This document shows positions 1 through 5,888 of a stretch of DNA of 6,915 nt, piece after piece. Under the pieces are notes generated by a model. It did no database searches. It saw nothing but the letters and a program-made list of their open reading frames with translations, and had not been told where the DNA came from. Origin of the DNA: Candidatus Azambacteria bacterium RBG_16_47_10 (GTDB taxonomy: Bacteria > Patescibacteriota > Minisyncoccia > GWC2-36-17 > WO2-46-25). Every line of letters begins with the position of its first letter. Within the stretch, counting starts at the first letter, position 1. The DNA is taken from contig MEYI01000011.1 in the NCBI GenBank assembly GCA_001773975.1, positions 1 to 6,915 of the forward strand, given 5' to 3'. Both the position numbers and the translations under genes were made by a program.

Positions 1-10
1 ATGAAATAAT

Positions 11-313
11 ATGAAGATCAACAGCAAAGCAATACTATACTCAACTGTCGGTGTCATATGGTTTGTCGTTGTCACGGCGATCGGTACCGAGATATCGGCT
101 TCATTTAAGTCATTGTTAGTGGGTCTTACCGGGCATCACTGGACGGCAAAAAGTATTCTTGCGGTAGTCGTTTTTATTGTACTGTATATTTTATTCAGAA
201 AATCGGATGAGTCCGCGGATATTTTAAAAGGCGTGTATTATGTACTGGGAAGCGTAGTACTTGGGGGCATAATGATCTTTTCTTTTTTCCTCTGGCATTT
301 TATCAATGGATGA
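11..313 (+). CDS. Small three-helix membrane protein, uncharacterised
   Basis: A 100-residue protein of unknown function. Three hydrophobic segments are visible, at about residues 8-28, 46-62 and 74-96, with a short polar loop (RKSDESAD, 63-70) between the second and third. The loop before helix 2 carries GHHWTAKSI, which looks like a conserved family signature; I recall similar short proteins from Parcubacteria but cannot name a family. There is no signal-peptide cleavage site and no catalytic motif. The ATG at 11 is the only good start; an ATG at position 1 hits a stop after two codons. The upstream region is outside the window, so promoter and operon partners are unknown. The gene ends with TGA and is followed within 30 bases by a terminator, so it is the last gene of its transcript. 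Confidence 0.75.
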   Translation: MKINSKAILYSTVGVIWFVVVTAIGTEISASFKSLLVGLTGHHWTAKSILAVVVFIVLYILFRKSDESADILKGVYYVLGSVVLGGIMIFSFFLWHFING

Positions 314-340
314 TAGGGGTAATCGCGGGTAGTGCAAAGA

Positions 341-369
341 AAAAAGCCGGGATAACCCCGGCTTTTTTT
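341..369 (+). terminator. Rho-independent terminator after the membrane protein
   Basis: A perfect 11-bp stem (341-351 pairing with 357-367, core GCCGGG/CCCGGC flanked by A5/T5), a 5-nt loop ATAAC and a run of seven T (363-369). The A-run on the left means it could also work on the opposite strand. It separates the first gene from the nrtR promoter. Confidence 0.93.
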
Positions 370-419
370 ATAAAATGAGCTATGCGCGTGGATAACTCGC
401 TTGACCTTGGGGAGGTGTA

Positions 420-438
420 TAGTGTATATTTGACATTA
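420..438 (+). promoter_or_regulatory. Putative NrtR operator upstream of nrtR
   Basis: TAGTGTATATTTGACATTA is an imperfect palindrome: of nine position pairs about the central T, seven are complementary. It contains the GT-N7-AC core (GT at 424-425, AC at 433-434) that I recall for NrtR operators. A near copy stands before nadM at 1204-1222. The left half is part of a tandem GTGTATA repeat (415-421 and 422-428). The site covers the -35 box of the nrtR promoter, so binding would block RNA polymerase and give negative autoregulation. Binding itself is inferred. Confidence 0.68.
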
Positions 439-458
439 AGTAATGGAAGATATAGAAT
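430..458 (+). promoter_or_regulatory. Sigma70-type promoter of nrtR, probably leaderless
   Basis: TTGACA (430-435, perfect -35), a 17-bp spacer, then TAGAAT (453-458, one mismatch to TATAAT). The expected transcription start, 6-8 bases after the -10, falls on or next to the ATG at 465, and no Shine-Dalgarno sequence lies between them. The mRNA is therefore predicted to be leaderless. The -35 is embedded in the putative NrtR operator. Confidence 0.75.
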
Positions 459-464
459 GTAATT

Positions 465-1178
465 ATGAAAAAAGAAGCGAAAAACAAAATACCAGTAAAA
501 ACTCCTGAACACATCCGATTCGCTGTTTTGGCTGCCGACATCGCATGCTTTACGGTCCGCGATGACGGGAAATTATGCGTTCGATTGGTCAGGGTTGATC
601 GACCTCCTCATTTTCCCGGAATACCGGGACTCCCGGGCGGACTTCTCGATCCGAAGGAAACGGCGGAAGAAGCGGCGGGTAGGCATCTTTTCACAAAAGC
701 GAATATTCGTCTTGCGCGGACATATATGGAGCAGTTGTATACGATGAGTCGCGTTGATCGGGATCCGCGAGGGCGCGTAGTATCTGTTGCATATCTTGCG
801 CTTGTGCCGTGGGAGCGGTTGTCGGCACAGGAACAGGCGGGGGATAAGCAGGCGTGGTGGGAGGAGATCGGGAAGGCGACACGGTTGGCATATGACCACG
901 ATGAGATCCTTTCCATTGCAGTGCGTCGGCTCCGTGCTCGTGCCCGCTATACGACGATCCTTTCGCGCATCATGCCTTTGGAATTTTCACTTACCGAGCT
1001 GGAGGAGGCATTCGAGAAGGTGCTCGGGATGTCGATCGACAAACGTAATTTCCGCAGAAAGATCTTGTCGCTTGAGGTGCTTGTGAAATCAGATAGCGTC
1101 CGGTCCGGGGGGCAGCACCGTCCGGCACAGTTATGGAAATTCAAAAACAAGGGCGTTGAAGAAATCGAGGTGTTATGA
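465..1178 (+). CDS. nrtR: NrtR-family transcriptional regulator of NAD metabolism
   Basis: A 237-residue regulator with a Nudix-like domain at about residues 17-150 and a C-terminal winged helix at about 165-230. The family senses ADP-ribose or related nucleotides and represses NAD synthesis and salvage genes. The Nudix box is recognisable (GG 58-59, E65, R73) but broken: the REUxEE metal-binding core reads RHLFTK (73-78), so the catalytic glutamates are missing, as expected for a sensor rather than a hydrolase. The winged helix shows the NrtR pattern: PLEFSLTELEEAFE, then IDKRNFRRKIL (191-201), then HRPAQLWKF near the end. Start at ATG 465 is chosen because a good promoter lies directly before it. 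The gene precedes nadM-Nudix and nadV, the usual NrtR targets. A seven-T run (1188-1194) follows but has no clear stem, so read-through into nadM is possible. The family call is strong; ligand and targets are inferred from family and context. Confidence 0.9.
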   Translation: MKKEAKNKIPVKTPEHIRFAVLAADIACFTVRDDGKLCVRLVRVDRPPHFPGIPGLPGGLLDPKETAEEAAGRHLFTKANIRLARTYMEQLYTMSRVDRDPRGRVVSVAYLALVPWERLSAQEQAGDKQAWWEEIGKATRLAYDHDEILSIAVRRLRARARYTTILSRIMPLEFSLTELEEAFEKVLGMSIDKRNFRRKILSLEVLVKSDSVRSGGQHRPAQLWKFKNKGVEEIEVL

Positions 1179-1203
1179 TCGTCTGTATTTTTTTACCAAC
1201 AGT

Positions 1204-1222
1204 TAGTGTAGAAATGACAATA
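1204..1222 (+). promoter_or_regulatory. Putative NrtR operator upstream of nadM-nadV
   Basis: TAGTGTAGAAATGACAATA matches the site before nrtR at TAGTGTA, A at position 9, TGACA and the final TA, with the same spacing and GT-N7-AC core (GT 1208-1209, AC 1217-1218). Pairs 1-2 and 4-6 of the palindrome are intact. It lies in the 144-base nrtR-nadM gap and overlaps a possible -10 box (TATATT, 1221-1226), a position suited to repression of the salvage operon. Confidence 0.66.
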
Positions 1223-1226
1223 TATT
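1221..1226 (+). promoter_or_regulatory. Possible -10 box for the nadM-nadV transcript
   Basis: TATATT matches the -10 consensus at five of six positions and would start transcription near 1232-1234, just before the first leader hairpin. No good -35 box is seen at 16-18 bases upstream, so this is tentative. It overlaps the right end of the putative NrtR operator. Confidence 0.35.
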
Positions 1227-1236
1227 TATCACGGGA

Positions 1237-1282
1237 CATGCGCCGCAACCTAGGGGGCGCATGCTCCGGGATAATCTCGGAG
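1237..1282 (+). promoter_or_regulatory. Two adjacent hairpins in the nadM 5' leader
   Basis: Hairpin 1 is a perfect 8-bp stem CATGCGCC/GGCGCATG (1237-1244 with 1256-1263) and an 11-nt loop. Hairpin 2 follows without a gap: CTCCGGG (1264-1270) pairs with CTCGGAG (1276-1282), seven pairs including one G-U, with loop ATAAT. After hairpin 2 comes AGTTCTTTT, too poor in T for a convincing terminator. The leader then runs unstructured to a strong ribosome site AAAGGAGG (1311-1318). Function is unknown; an RNA-stabilising 5' structure or a regulatory leader are both possible. I cannot match it to a known NAD riboswitch. Confidence 0.5.
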
Positions 1283-1322
1283 AGTTCTTTTACAACTGCA
1301 TACATACACGAAAGGAGGCGCT

Positions 1323-2252
1323 ATGGAGAAGAAGAGTGACAGAAGCGTGGGAATCATCGTTGGGCGGTTTCAGGTGGACGAACTGCATGCGGGACACCGA
1401 TTCCTCATCGAGACGGCGTTTATGCGGCATCGCAGTGTGCTTGTCGCTGTCGGTGTTTCGGGAGGGCTTGCGACCCGGCGTGATCCGCTGGATTTTGAGA
1501 CGCGGAGGCGCCTCATCATGGAAGCATACCCGCAGGCGACGGTCTTGCCGGTCTACGACCGGCCGTCGAATGCGGCATGGTCACGGGAACTTGACCGGCT
1601 CGTGACGGATGCATTTCCGGGAATGCCCGCGGTGTGTTACGGGTCGCGCGACAGTTTTCTTTCCGTATACGAAGGGAAATTCTCGAAGGAATATGTGAAA
1701 GAGGTGCGTGGGTTTTCCGGCACGGGCGCGCGCGTAAAGATCGGTAAGACGGCGGTGCATACGAAAGATTTTCGTGCCGGCGCCATCTATGCGGCGCACC
1801 ATCGCTTGCCGGTTTCGTATCAGGCGGTGGATGTTGCGGTCGTTTCATTCGATCGGGGCAATATCCTGTTGGGCAGGAAAAAGCAGGACGGTGACAAGCT
1901 TCGCTTTATCGGCGGGTTTGTTGATCCGACGGATGAGTCGCTCGAGCATGCCGCACGGCGCGAAGCATATGAGGAAGCGCCGAACATCGAGATCGCCGAT
2001 CTGCGATATCTCGGCAGCGCACGCATCAACGACGTCCGCTACCGCGGAAGCGAGGATGGCGTCATGAGCGCACTGTTCGTTTCCGCATATGTATTCGGGT
2101 ATGCGCGGGCGGGCGACGATCTCGATGCGCTCGAGTGGGTTCCGTTTCGAAATGCGCAAGCCATGCTTATCACCGAGCATCATGCACTGTGGGATCTTTT
2201 GGAAAAACAGCTTCGGCGATTTATGCACTACACCATCAAAAAAAGGAGGTAA
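1323..2252 (+). CDS. nadM: Bifunctional NMN adenylyltransferase / Nudix hydrolase (NadM-Nudix)
   Basis: A 309-residue two-domain cytoplasmic enzyme. Residues about 8-165 form a NadM-type nucleotidyltransferase: GRFQ (14-17), HAGH (22-25, the HxGH catalytic motif), GSRDSFLSVYEGKF (107-120) and FSGTGAR (131-137, the equivalent of the ATP-binding ISxTxxR motif). It should make NAD from NMN and ATP. Residues about 168-300 form a Nudix domain with GGFVDP at 197-202 and an intact REAYEE core (213-218); one extra residue lies between the glycine and the first conserved glutamate compared with the standard box. Fusions of this type act on ADP-ribose in studied relatives. Start ATG 1323 follows AAAGGAGG (1311-1318) by only four bases. 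The stop codon sits directly behind the nadV ribosome site, so the two genes are co-transcribed and probably translationally coupled. Unlike NrtR, its Nudix glutamates are kept. Confidence 0.93.
   Translation: MEKKSDRSVGIIVGRFQVDELHAGHRFLIETAFMRHRSVLVAVGVSGGLATRRDPLDFETRRRLIMEAYPQATVLPVYDRPSNAAWSRELDRLVTDAFPGMPAVCYGSRDSFLSVYEGKFSKEYVKEVRGFSGTGARVKIGKTAVHTKDFRAGAIYAAHHRLPVSYQAVDVAVVSFDRGNILLGRKKQDGDKLRFIGGFVDPTDESLEHAARREAYEEAPNIEIADLRYLGSARINDVRYRGSEDGVMSALFVSAYVFGYARAGDDLDALEWVPFRNAQAMLITEHHALWDLLEKQLRRFMHYTIKKRR
2242..2249 (+). promoter_or_regulatory. nadV ribosome-binding site that fixes its start
   Basis: AAAGGAGG lies inside the last codons of nadM, abuts the nadM stop (2250-2252) and stands seven bases before ATG 2257. 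It shows that nadV starts at 2257, although the reading frame stays open upstream to an ATG at 2089 inside nadM. Confidence 0.88.
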
Positions 2253-2256
2253 TACC

Positions 2257-3660
2257 ATGACTACCAGAATACATAAAGGGTTTGCGGACAATATCATCCT
2301 TGCGACCGACAGCTACAAGGTGTCGCACTGGAAGCAGTACCCGCCTCAGACGACCGGCGTGTTCTCTTTCTTCGAGAGCCGGGGCGGGGAATTTCAGGAG
2401 ATGGTATTTTTCGGGCTCCAGTATTTCCTCAAGAGATATCTGGAGGGCATCGTGGTGACCAAAGAAGGCATCGAAGAGGCGCGTGATTTTTTCGCGGCGC
2501 ACTTTGGCTCTGCCGCGCACTTTAATGAAGAGGGGTGGCGGTATATTCTCCGCGCGCACGGTGGGAGACTCCCGGTCATCATCAAGGCGGTCCGCGAGGG
2601 AACTGTCGTTCCGACGCATAATGTTCTTATGACCGTCGAGGGTACCGATTACCGGGTTCCATGGATAACCAATTATCTTGAGACGCTGTTGTCGCAGGTG
2701 TGGTATCCGTCCACGGTCGCCACGGTATCTCGGGAAATGAAAAAGACCATCACGGAGTCCCTCAAGCGCACCGGTGATCCCGCGCTGATCGATTTCAAAT
2801 TGCATGATTTCGGCTATCGTGGTTCCACATCGGTGGAGTCTGCGGGACTCGGTGGTGCCGCGCATCTGGTGAACTTCAAGGGCACGGATACGCTCGCGGG
2901 CGCGGAGCTTCTCCGCCAGTACTACAAAGCGGATATGCCCGGGTTTTCCATCCCCGCCGCGGAACACAGCACAATCACGTCGTGGTGCAAAGAAGGAGAG
3001 CGCAAGGCGTATGACCATATGCTCGAACAGTATCCCGAGGGGCTCGTTGCGGTCGTTTCCGACAGCTACGATATCTATCACGCGTGCACCGAGATCTGGG
3101 GCAAAGAGCTTCGCGAGAAGGTCATGAAGCGCAACGGTACGCTTGTCGTCCGTCCGGACAGCGGGAATCCGCCCGAAGTGGTGGTTCGCGTTCTTGATGC
3201 ACTGGGAACCGCATTCGGTACGCGCGTGAACGATAAAGGGTACCGCGTCCTTGATCCGCATGTGCGCGTCATCCAGGGCGACGGCATCGACCGCCATTCG
3301 CTAAAAGAGGTGCTCGAAGCAATGGAGGAAAAAGGATGGTCGGCGGATAACATTGCGTTCGGCTCGGGCGGAGGTCTGCTTCAGAAAGTGAACCGCGATA
3401 CGTTGCGGTTCGCCTTCAAATGCTCTGCGATCGAGATTTCCCGCTGGGGGTGGCGCGATGTGTACAAAGATCCTGTTACTGATCCGGGCAAAAAGTCCAA
3501 GGCCGGCCGCCTCAAGTTGATCCGCGATGAACGCGGATTCAGGACGGAGCGCGAGAACGATTCGCAGCTGCCGAATGTCCTTGAAACAGTGTTTGAGGAC
3601 GGACGGGTCCTGTGCGACTACACGCTCAAAGAGGTCAGGGAGCGCGCCGCCGTCGTGTAA
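2257..3660 (+). CDS. nadV: Nicotinamide phosphoribosyltransferase (NAMPT/NadV)
   Basis: A 467-residue full-length enzyme that joins nicotinamide to PRPP, giving NMN, the substrate of the NadM encoded just upstream. Family landmarks line up with human NAMPT: DSY with Y20 (human Y18, nicotinamide stacking), HDFGYRG with F185 and R188 (human F193 and R196), FKGTDT with D211 (human D219), PAAEHSTITSW with H237 (human H247, the phosphorylated catalytic histidine), SDSYDIY, VVRPDSGNP with R299 and D301 (human R311 and D313), IQGDGID (339-345), AFGSGGGLLQK (367-377) and DPGKKSKAGRL (409-419). Every active-site element I can check is present, so it should be functional. The human residue equivalences are from memory. 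The start at 2257 gives the usual family length; the longer open frame from 2089 adds 56 residues that overlap nadM in another frame. Stops TAA TAA are followed by a strong terminator, ending the operon. Codon use is GC-rich (39 of 60 bases G+C at 2881-2940). Confidence 0.96.
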   Translation: MTTRIHKGFADNIILATDSYKVSHWKQYPPQTTGVFSFFESRGGEFQEMVFFGLQYFLKRYLEGIVVTKEGIEEARDFFAAHFGSAAHFNEEGWRYILRAHGGRLPVIIKAVREGTVVPTHNVLMTVEGTDYRVPWITNYLETLLSQVWYPSTVATVSREMKKTITESLKRTGDPALIDFKLHDFGYRGSTSVESAGLGGAAHLVNFKGTDTLAGAELLRQYYKADMPGFSIPAAEHSTITSWCKEGERKAYDHMLEQYPEGLVAVVSDSYDIYHACTEIWGKELREKVMKRNGTLVVRPDSGNPPEVVVRVLDALGTAFGTRVNDKGYRVLDPHVRVIQGDGIDRHSLKEVLEAMEEKGWSADNIAFGSGGGLLQKVNRDTLRFAFKCSAIEISRWGWRDVYKDPVTDPGKKSKAGRLKLIRDERGFRTERENDSQLPNVLETVFEDGRVLCDYTLKEVRERAAVV

Positions 3661-3681
3661 TAAGGTAGTAGTTCTTTTTTA

Positions 3682-3714
3682 AAAAGCCGGGAGATATTCT
3701 CCCGGCTTTTCTTT
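3682..3714 (+). terminator. Rho-independent terminator after nadV
   Basis: A 13-bp perfect stem (3682-3694 with 3698-3710; AAAAGCCGGGAGA paired with its complement), a 3-nt TAT loop and a TTTTCTTT tail. A T-run before the stem (3675-3680) and the A-run in the stem suggest it can also act on the opposite strand. The stem core AAAAGCCGGG is shared with the terminator at 341-369. Confidence 0.93.
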
Positions 3715-3747
3715 GTATACAGAAATCCTAGCCAAGGCGGTGCAATC

Positions 3748-3756
3748 TGCTACACT
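3748..3756 (+). promoter_or_regulatory. Extended -10 promoter of the flavoprotein gene, probably leaderless
   Basis: TGCTACACT is an extended -10 element (TGn plus TACACT, four of six to TATAAT). It ends seven bases before ATG 3764, so transcription should begin at or beside the start codon. No Shine-Dalgarno sequence is present. No convincing -35 box is seen 16-18 bases upstream. Confidence 0.6.
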
Positions 3757-3763
3757 GAACATA

Positions 3764-5023
3764 ATGAATACAAAGCGAAAAACAGAAACCGTGTGGGATG
3801 TCATTGTTATCGGCGGGGGTCCTGCGGGGATGATGGCGGCGGGAAGGGCGGCGGAGCGCGGTAAGTCTGTCATCTTGCTTGAGAAAAATCCCACGCTTGG
3901 CAGAAAACTGCTCATTACGGGAGGCGGGCGGTGCAATCTCACCAACAACAAACCCGATACCCGCACGATGCTGTCGCATTACACAGGAAGCGATCAATTT
4001 CTTTTTTCTGCTTTTGCGCAATTTACTGTGCAGGATACGATCGCATTTTTTAACGACCGCGGCATGAAAACCAAAGAAGAAGCGGAGGGAAGAATGTTTC
4101 CCGTTTCAGACAAAGCGCAGGCGGTGTTGGATGTGCTCACGCGCTACATAAAAGAGGGCGGCGTGCAGGTACAGACAAGCGCTGTGGTTGCGGATATCGC
4201 GGTTGATGTAAAAACAAAACATATCCGTGTGCGCTTGGATGATGCAACGGAAATTGTCGGGCGGTCGTGCGTGGTCGCTACGGGAGGAGTATCGCGCCCG
4301 GAAACCGGCTCTACAGGGGATGGATTTGCATGGCTTAAAAAACTCGGACATACCGTTGCCGATACCAATTCGTCTCTTGTACCTGTCGCACTCAAAGACG
4401 CGTGGGCAAAAAAATTAAGCGGTGTGACGCTTTCAGATATCAAACTCACCGTGTTTCAAAACGGAAAGAAGCAGGGGATGAAAAAGGGAAAAGTATTGTT
4501 CACTCATTTTGGTATCAGTGGTCCGACGGTGCTGAACATGAGCAAGCTGATCGGCGAGCTGATCCCGCAAGGTGATGTGGGCATCATGCTCGATCTGTTC
4601 CCGAAGATCGAACACGATGCGCTGAAGAAAAAACTGCAGGCATTGTTGATCGGAGATAGTAATAAAAAGATAAAAAATACGCTTGATGCACTGGTGCCGT
4701 CCGCACTTGTGCTTCCGTTGCTTGCGCTCGCGTGGATCGACGGCGAAACGGCAAATCACAGCGTGAAGAAAGAAGAGCGGGCGAAATTACTGTTGCTGCT
4801 GAAAGCCGTTCCTTTACATGTGCAGGGATTGCTCGGTGCAGACAAGGCAATCGTGTCTTCGGGCGGTGTGGCGCTCACAGAGGTGAATTTCAAAACAATG
4901 GAATCGCGCGTGGTGAAAAATATCTATATTGTCGGCGACGCGCTGAATATCGACCGCCCTTCGGGAGGGTATAGTTTGCAAATATGCTGGACGACCGGCT
5001 TTGTGGCCGGAAGCCATTGCTGA
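3764..5023 (+). CDS. HI0933/YhiN/BaiN-family FAD-dependent oxidoreductase
   Basis: A 419-residue flavoprotein. The N-terminal dinucleotide-binding fold is clear: VIVIGGGPAG (13-22) with an acidic E40 ending the second strand (VILLEKN), then GRKLLITGGGRCNLTN (46-61), the hallmark of this family, followed by GRMFPVSDKAQAV. The C-terminal FAD signature GDALNIDRPSGGYSLQ starts at residue 391 and the protein ends soon after, so it is full length. The family binds FAD and probably uses NAD(P)H. Most members have no settled reaction; BaiN was described in bile-acid reduction in a gut Clostridium, which should not be carried over here. ATG 3764 is preferred over a TTG at 3713 because that TTG lies within the nadV terminator tail and a -10 element stands just before 3764. 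The gene is separated from nadV by a terminator, so it is not part of the NAD operon, although NAD(P) may be its cofactor. Its base composition is lower in GC than nadM-nadV. Confidence 0.88.
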   Translation: MNTKRKTETVWDVIVIGGGPAGMMAAGRAAERGKSVILLEKNPTLGRKLLITGGGRCNLTNNKPDTRTMLSHYTGSDQFLFSAFAQFTVQDTIAFFNDRGMKTKEEAEGRMFPVSDKAQAVLDVLTRYIKEGGVQVQTSAVVADIAVDVKTKHIRVRLDDATEIVGRSCVVATGGVSRPETGSTGDGFAWLKKLGHTVADTNSSLVPVALKDAWAKKLSGVTLSDIKLTVFQNGKKQGMKKGKVLFTHFGISGPTVLNMSKLIGELIPQGDVGIMLDLFPKIEHDALKKKLQALLIGDSNKKIKNTLDALVPSALVLPLLALAWIDGETANHSVKKEERAKLLLLLKAVPLHVQGLLGADKAIVSSGGVALTEVNFKTMESRVVKNIYIVGDALNIDRPSGGYSLQICWTTGFVAGSHC

Positions 5024-5048
5024 TGTTTCAGTTCCCGAATGAGGGGAG

Positions 5049-5054
5049 TATAAT
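5049..5054 (+). promoter_or_regulatory. Promoter -10 box of the AbiTii-like gene
   Basis: A perfect TATAAT, 25 bases after the flavoprotein stop. The predicted transcript starts near 5060 and has a leader of about 45 bases ending in AAAGGA (5091-5096), nine bases before ATG 5106. The -35 region is weak. This gives the islet gene its own transcription. Confidence 0.55.
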
Positions 5055-5105
5055 AGAATGAGCTCTTAATTTGAGAAGTCTTCGGGTTAAAAAGGATATA
5101 AAGAT

Positions 5106-5846
5106 ATGACAAAAATAGAGGCGTTTATAAAAAATATTCAGAATGAAAGCGTCTCGGTATCGAGCTTACTCAGGGAGGCTAAATTAATAGCAAGTGGTTT
5201 AGGGCAGTCTGATTTTTTGAAATGGTTAAATTTAGAAATTGAAGGATACAAGAGCGATGATAATTATCCCAAGTATAGAAGTTTAAGTGGGCAAATGAAA
5301 GGATGGAACCCATACTATGGATGGGTTCCTGTTATACACAAGACCTCCGAGATTGAGAAACGGCTTTGTACTCGTAGCGCAAGCCAATCTATTCGTGAGA
5401 TTGAAGAACTTCTCTCTAATAAGGCTGGAAGCTATGAGATGCCATATCCCGCTTCGGTTTCCGATCAAATACTCGAGGGCAGCTTCAAAACAAAATTATC
5501 CATGTTTATTAGTAGGCCTGCTCTTGTAGGAATATTAGATTCAGTGCGTAATCGACTTTTAGATTGGGCTGTTGAGTTAAAGCGCAGCGGAATTCATGGA
5601 GATGAAGTTGAATTTACAAGTAATGAGAAAAAGGAAGTGCAAAAAATAGAATCCAAATTTAATATAGGGAAAATAGAAAATTTTCATGGTAATTTAGGAG
5701 AGGGTAATAATTATACGGGGGAGATTTTGTCCCCAGCTGAAAGTTTTTGGATGAAGGCCTTTTGGTATATTTTTATAGCATTCGTTATTGTGGTAGCAGG
5801 AAATATCTCAAGTGCAGCTATCTTAAAGTACATTCTTGGAATTTAA
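5106..5846 (+). CDS. AbiTii-domain protein with C-terminal membrane anchor (candidate phage-defence effector)
   Basis: A 246-residue protein. Residues about 1-75 resemble the AbiTii domain (predicted abortive-infection domain): SSLLREAKLIASGLG, then FLKWLNLEIEGY (37-48), then the P-x-YR element in NYPKYR (53-58). The middle (about 76-200) is predicted mostly helical and is unassigned. Residues 185-205 are Gly/Asn-rich (FHGNLGEGNNYTG). One strong hydrophobic segment at about 218-240 is followed by a short tail (KYILGI), so the protein is probably tail-anchored with the AbiTii part in the cytoplasm. Start ATG 5106 has AAAGGA nine bases upstream and its own TATAAT promoter. The gene is much richer in A+T than nadM-nadV (13 of 60 bases G+C at 5641-5700), a sign of recent acquisition. 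No second toxin or antitoxin component is recognised beside it, unless the next small gene is one. The AbiTii assignment is by pattern memory, not a profile search; the defence role is inferred. Confidence 0.68.
   Translation: MTKIEAFIKNIQNESVSVSSLLREAKLIASGLGQSDFLKWLNLEIEGYKSDDNYPKYRSLSGQMKGWNPYYGWVPVIHKTSEIEKRLCTRSASQSIREIEELLSNKAGSYEMPYPASVSDQILEGSFKTKLSMFISRPALVGILDSVRNRLLDWAVELKRSGIHGDEVEFTSNEKKEVQKIESKFNIGKIENFHGNLGEGNNYTGEILSPAESFWMKAFWYIFIAFVIVVAGNISSAAILKYILGI
5305..5329 (+). repeat. Perfect 9-bp inverted repeat inside the AbiTii-like gene
   Basis: GGAACCCAT (5305-5313) and ATGGGTTCC (5321-5329) are exact complements around a 7-nt spacer. The repeat encodes part of the WNPYYGWVP segment, whose near-mirror W/P residues follow from the repeat. 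It may form a hairpin in the mRNA or be a chance product of the codons. Confidence 0.7.
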
Positions 5847-5873
5847 TTTTATATAATTCTGAGAATGTTGAAT

Positions 5874-5882
5874 TGGTAAAAT
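5874..5882 (+). promoter_or_regulatory. Extended -10 promoter of the 71-residue gene, probably leaderless
   Basis: TGGTAAAAT is an extended -10 (TGn plus TAAAAT, five of six). It ends six bases before ATG 5889, the same geometry as the nrtR promoter. No ribosome site lies between. The -35 region is poor and the region is AT-rich, so chance matches are likelier here. Confidence 0.45.
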
Positions 5883-5888
5883 ATATTT

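Noticed and set aside
1188..1194. Seven-T run after nrtR as a terminator
   Set aside because: No stable GC-rich stem precedes it, unlike the two clear terminators in this window.
1261..1605. 114-codon frame overlapping the start of nadM
   Set aside because: It is out of frame with the clear NadM motifs and its translation is Arg/Ser/Trp-rich, as expected of a shadow frame.
2089..2256. N-terminal extension of nadV by 56 residues
   Set aside because: It overlaps nadM in another frame, while a strong ribosome site and family length place the start at 2257.
1845..2297. Minus-strand frame of 150 codons opposite nadM
   Set aside because: It is antisense to the Nudix domain and has no domain or start signals of its own.
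2236..3297. Open frame of 353 codons on the minus strand across nadV
   Set aside because: It is fully antisense to a gene with all NAMPT motifs, and its translation shows no recognisable domain. Long antisense frames are common opposite GC-rich codons.
3713..3763. TTG start and 17-residue extension of the flavoprotein
   Set aside because: The TTG lies in the terminator tail and the promoter -10 box is inside the extension.
5058..5069. Micro-frame ATG AGC TCT TAA before the AbiTii-like gene
   Set aside because: It starts only three bases after the TATAAT box, so it would be upstream of or at the transcription start, and three codons give no support.
465..5846. A joint NAD-based defence system of nadM-nadV with the AbiTii-like gene
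   Set aside because: A terminator, an unrelated flavoprotein gene and a change in base composition separate them, so proximity is not evidence of joint function.
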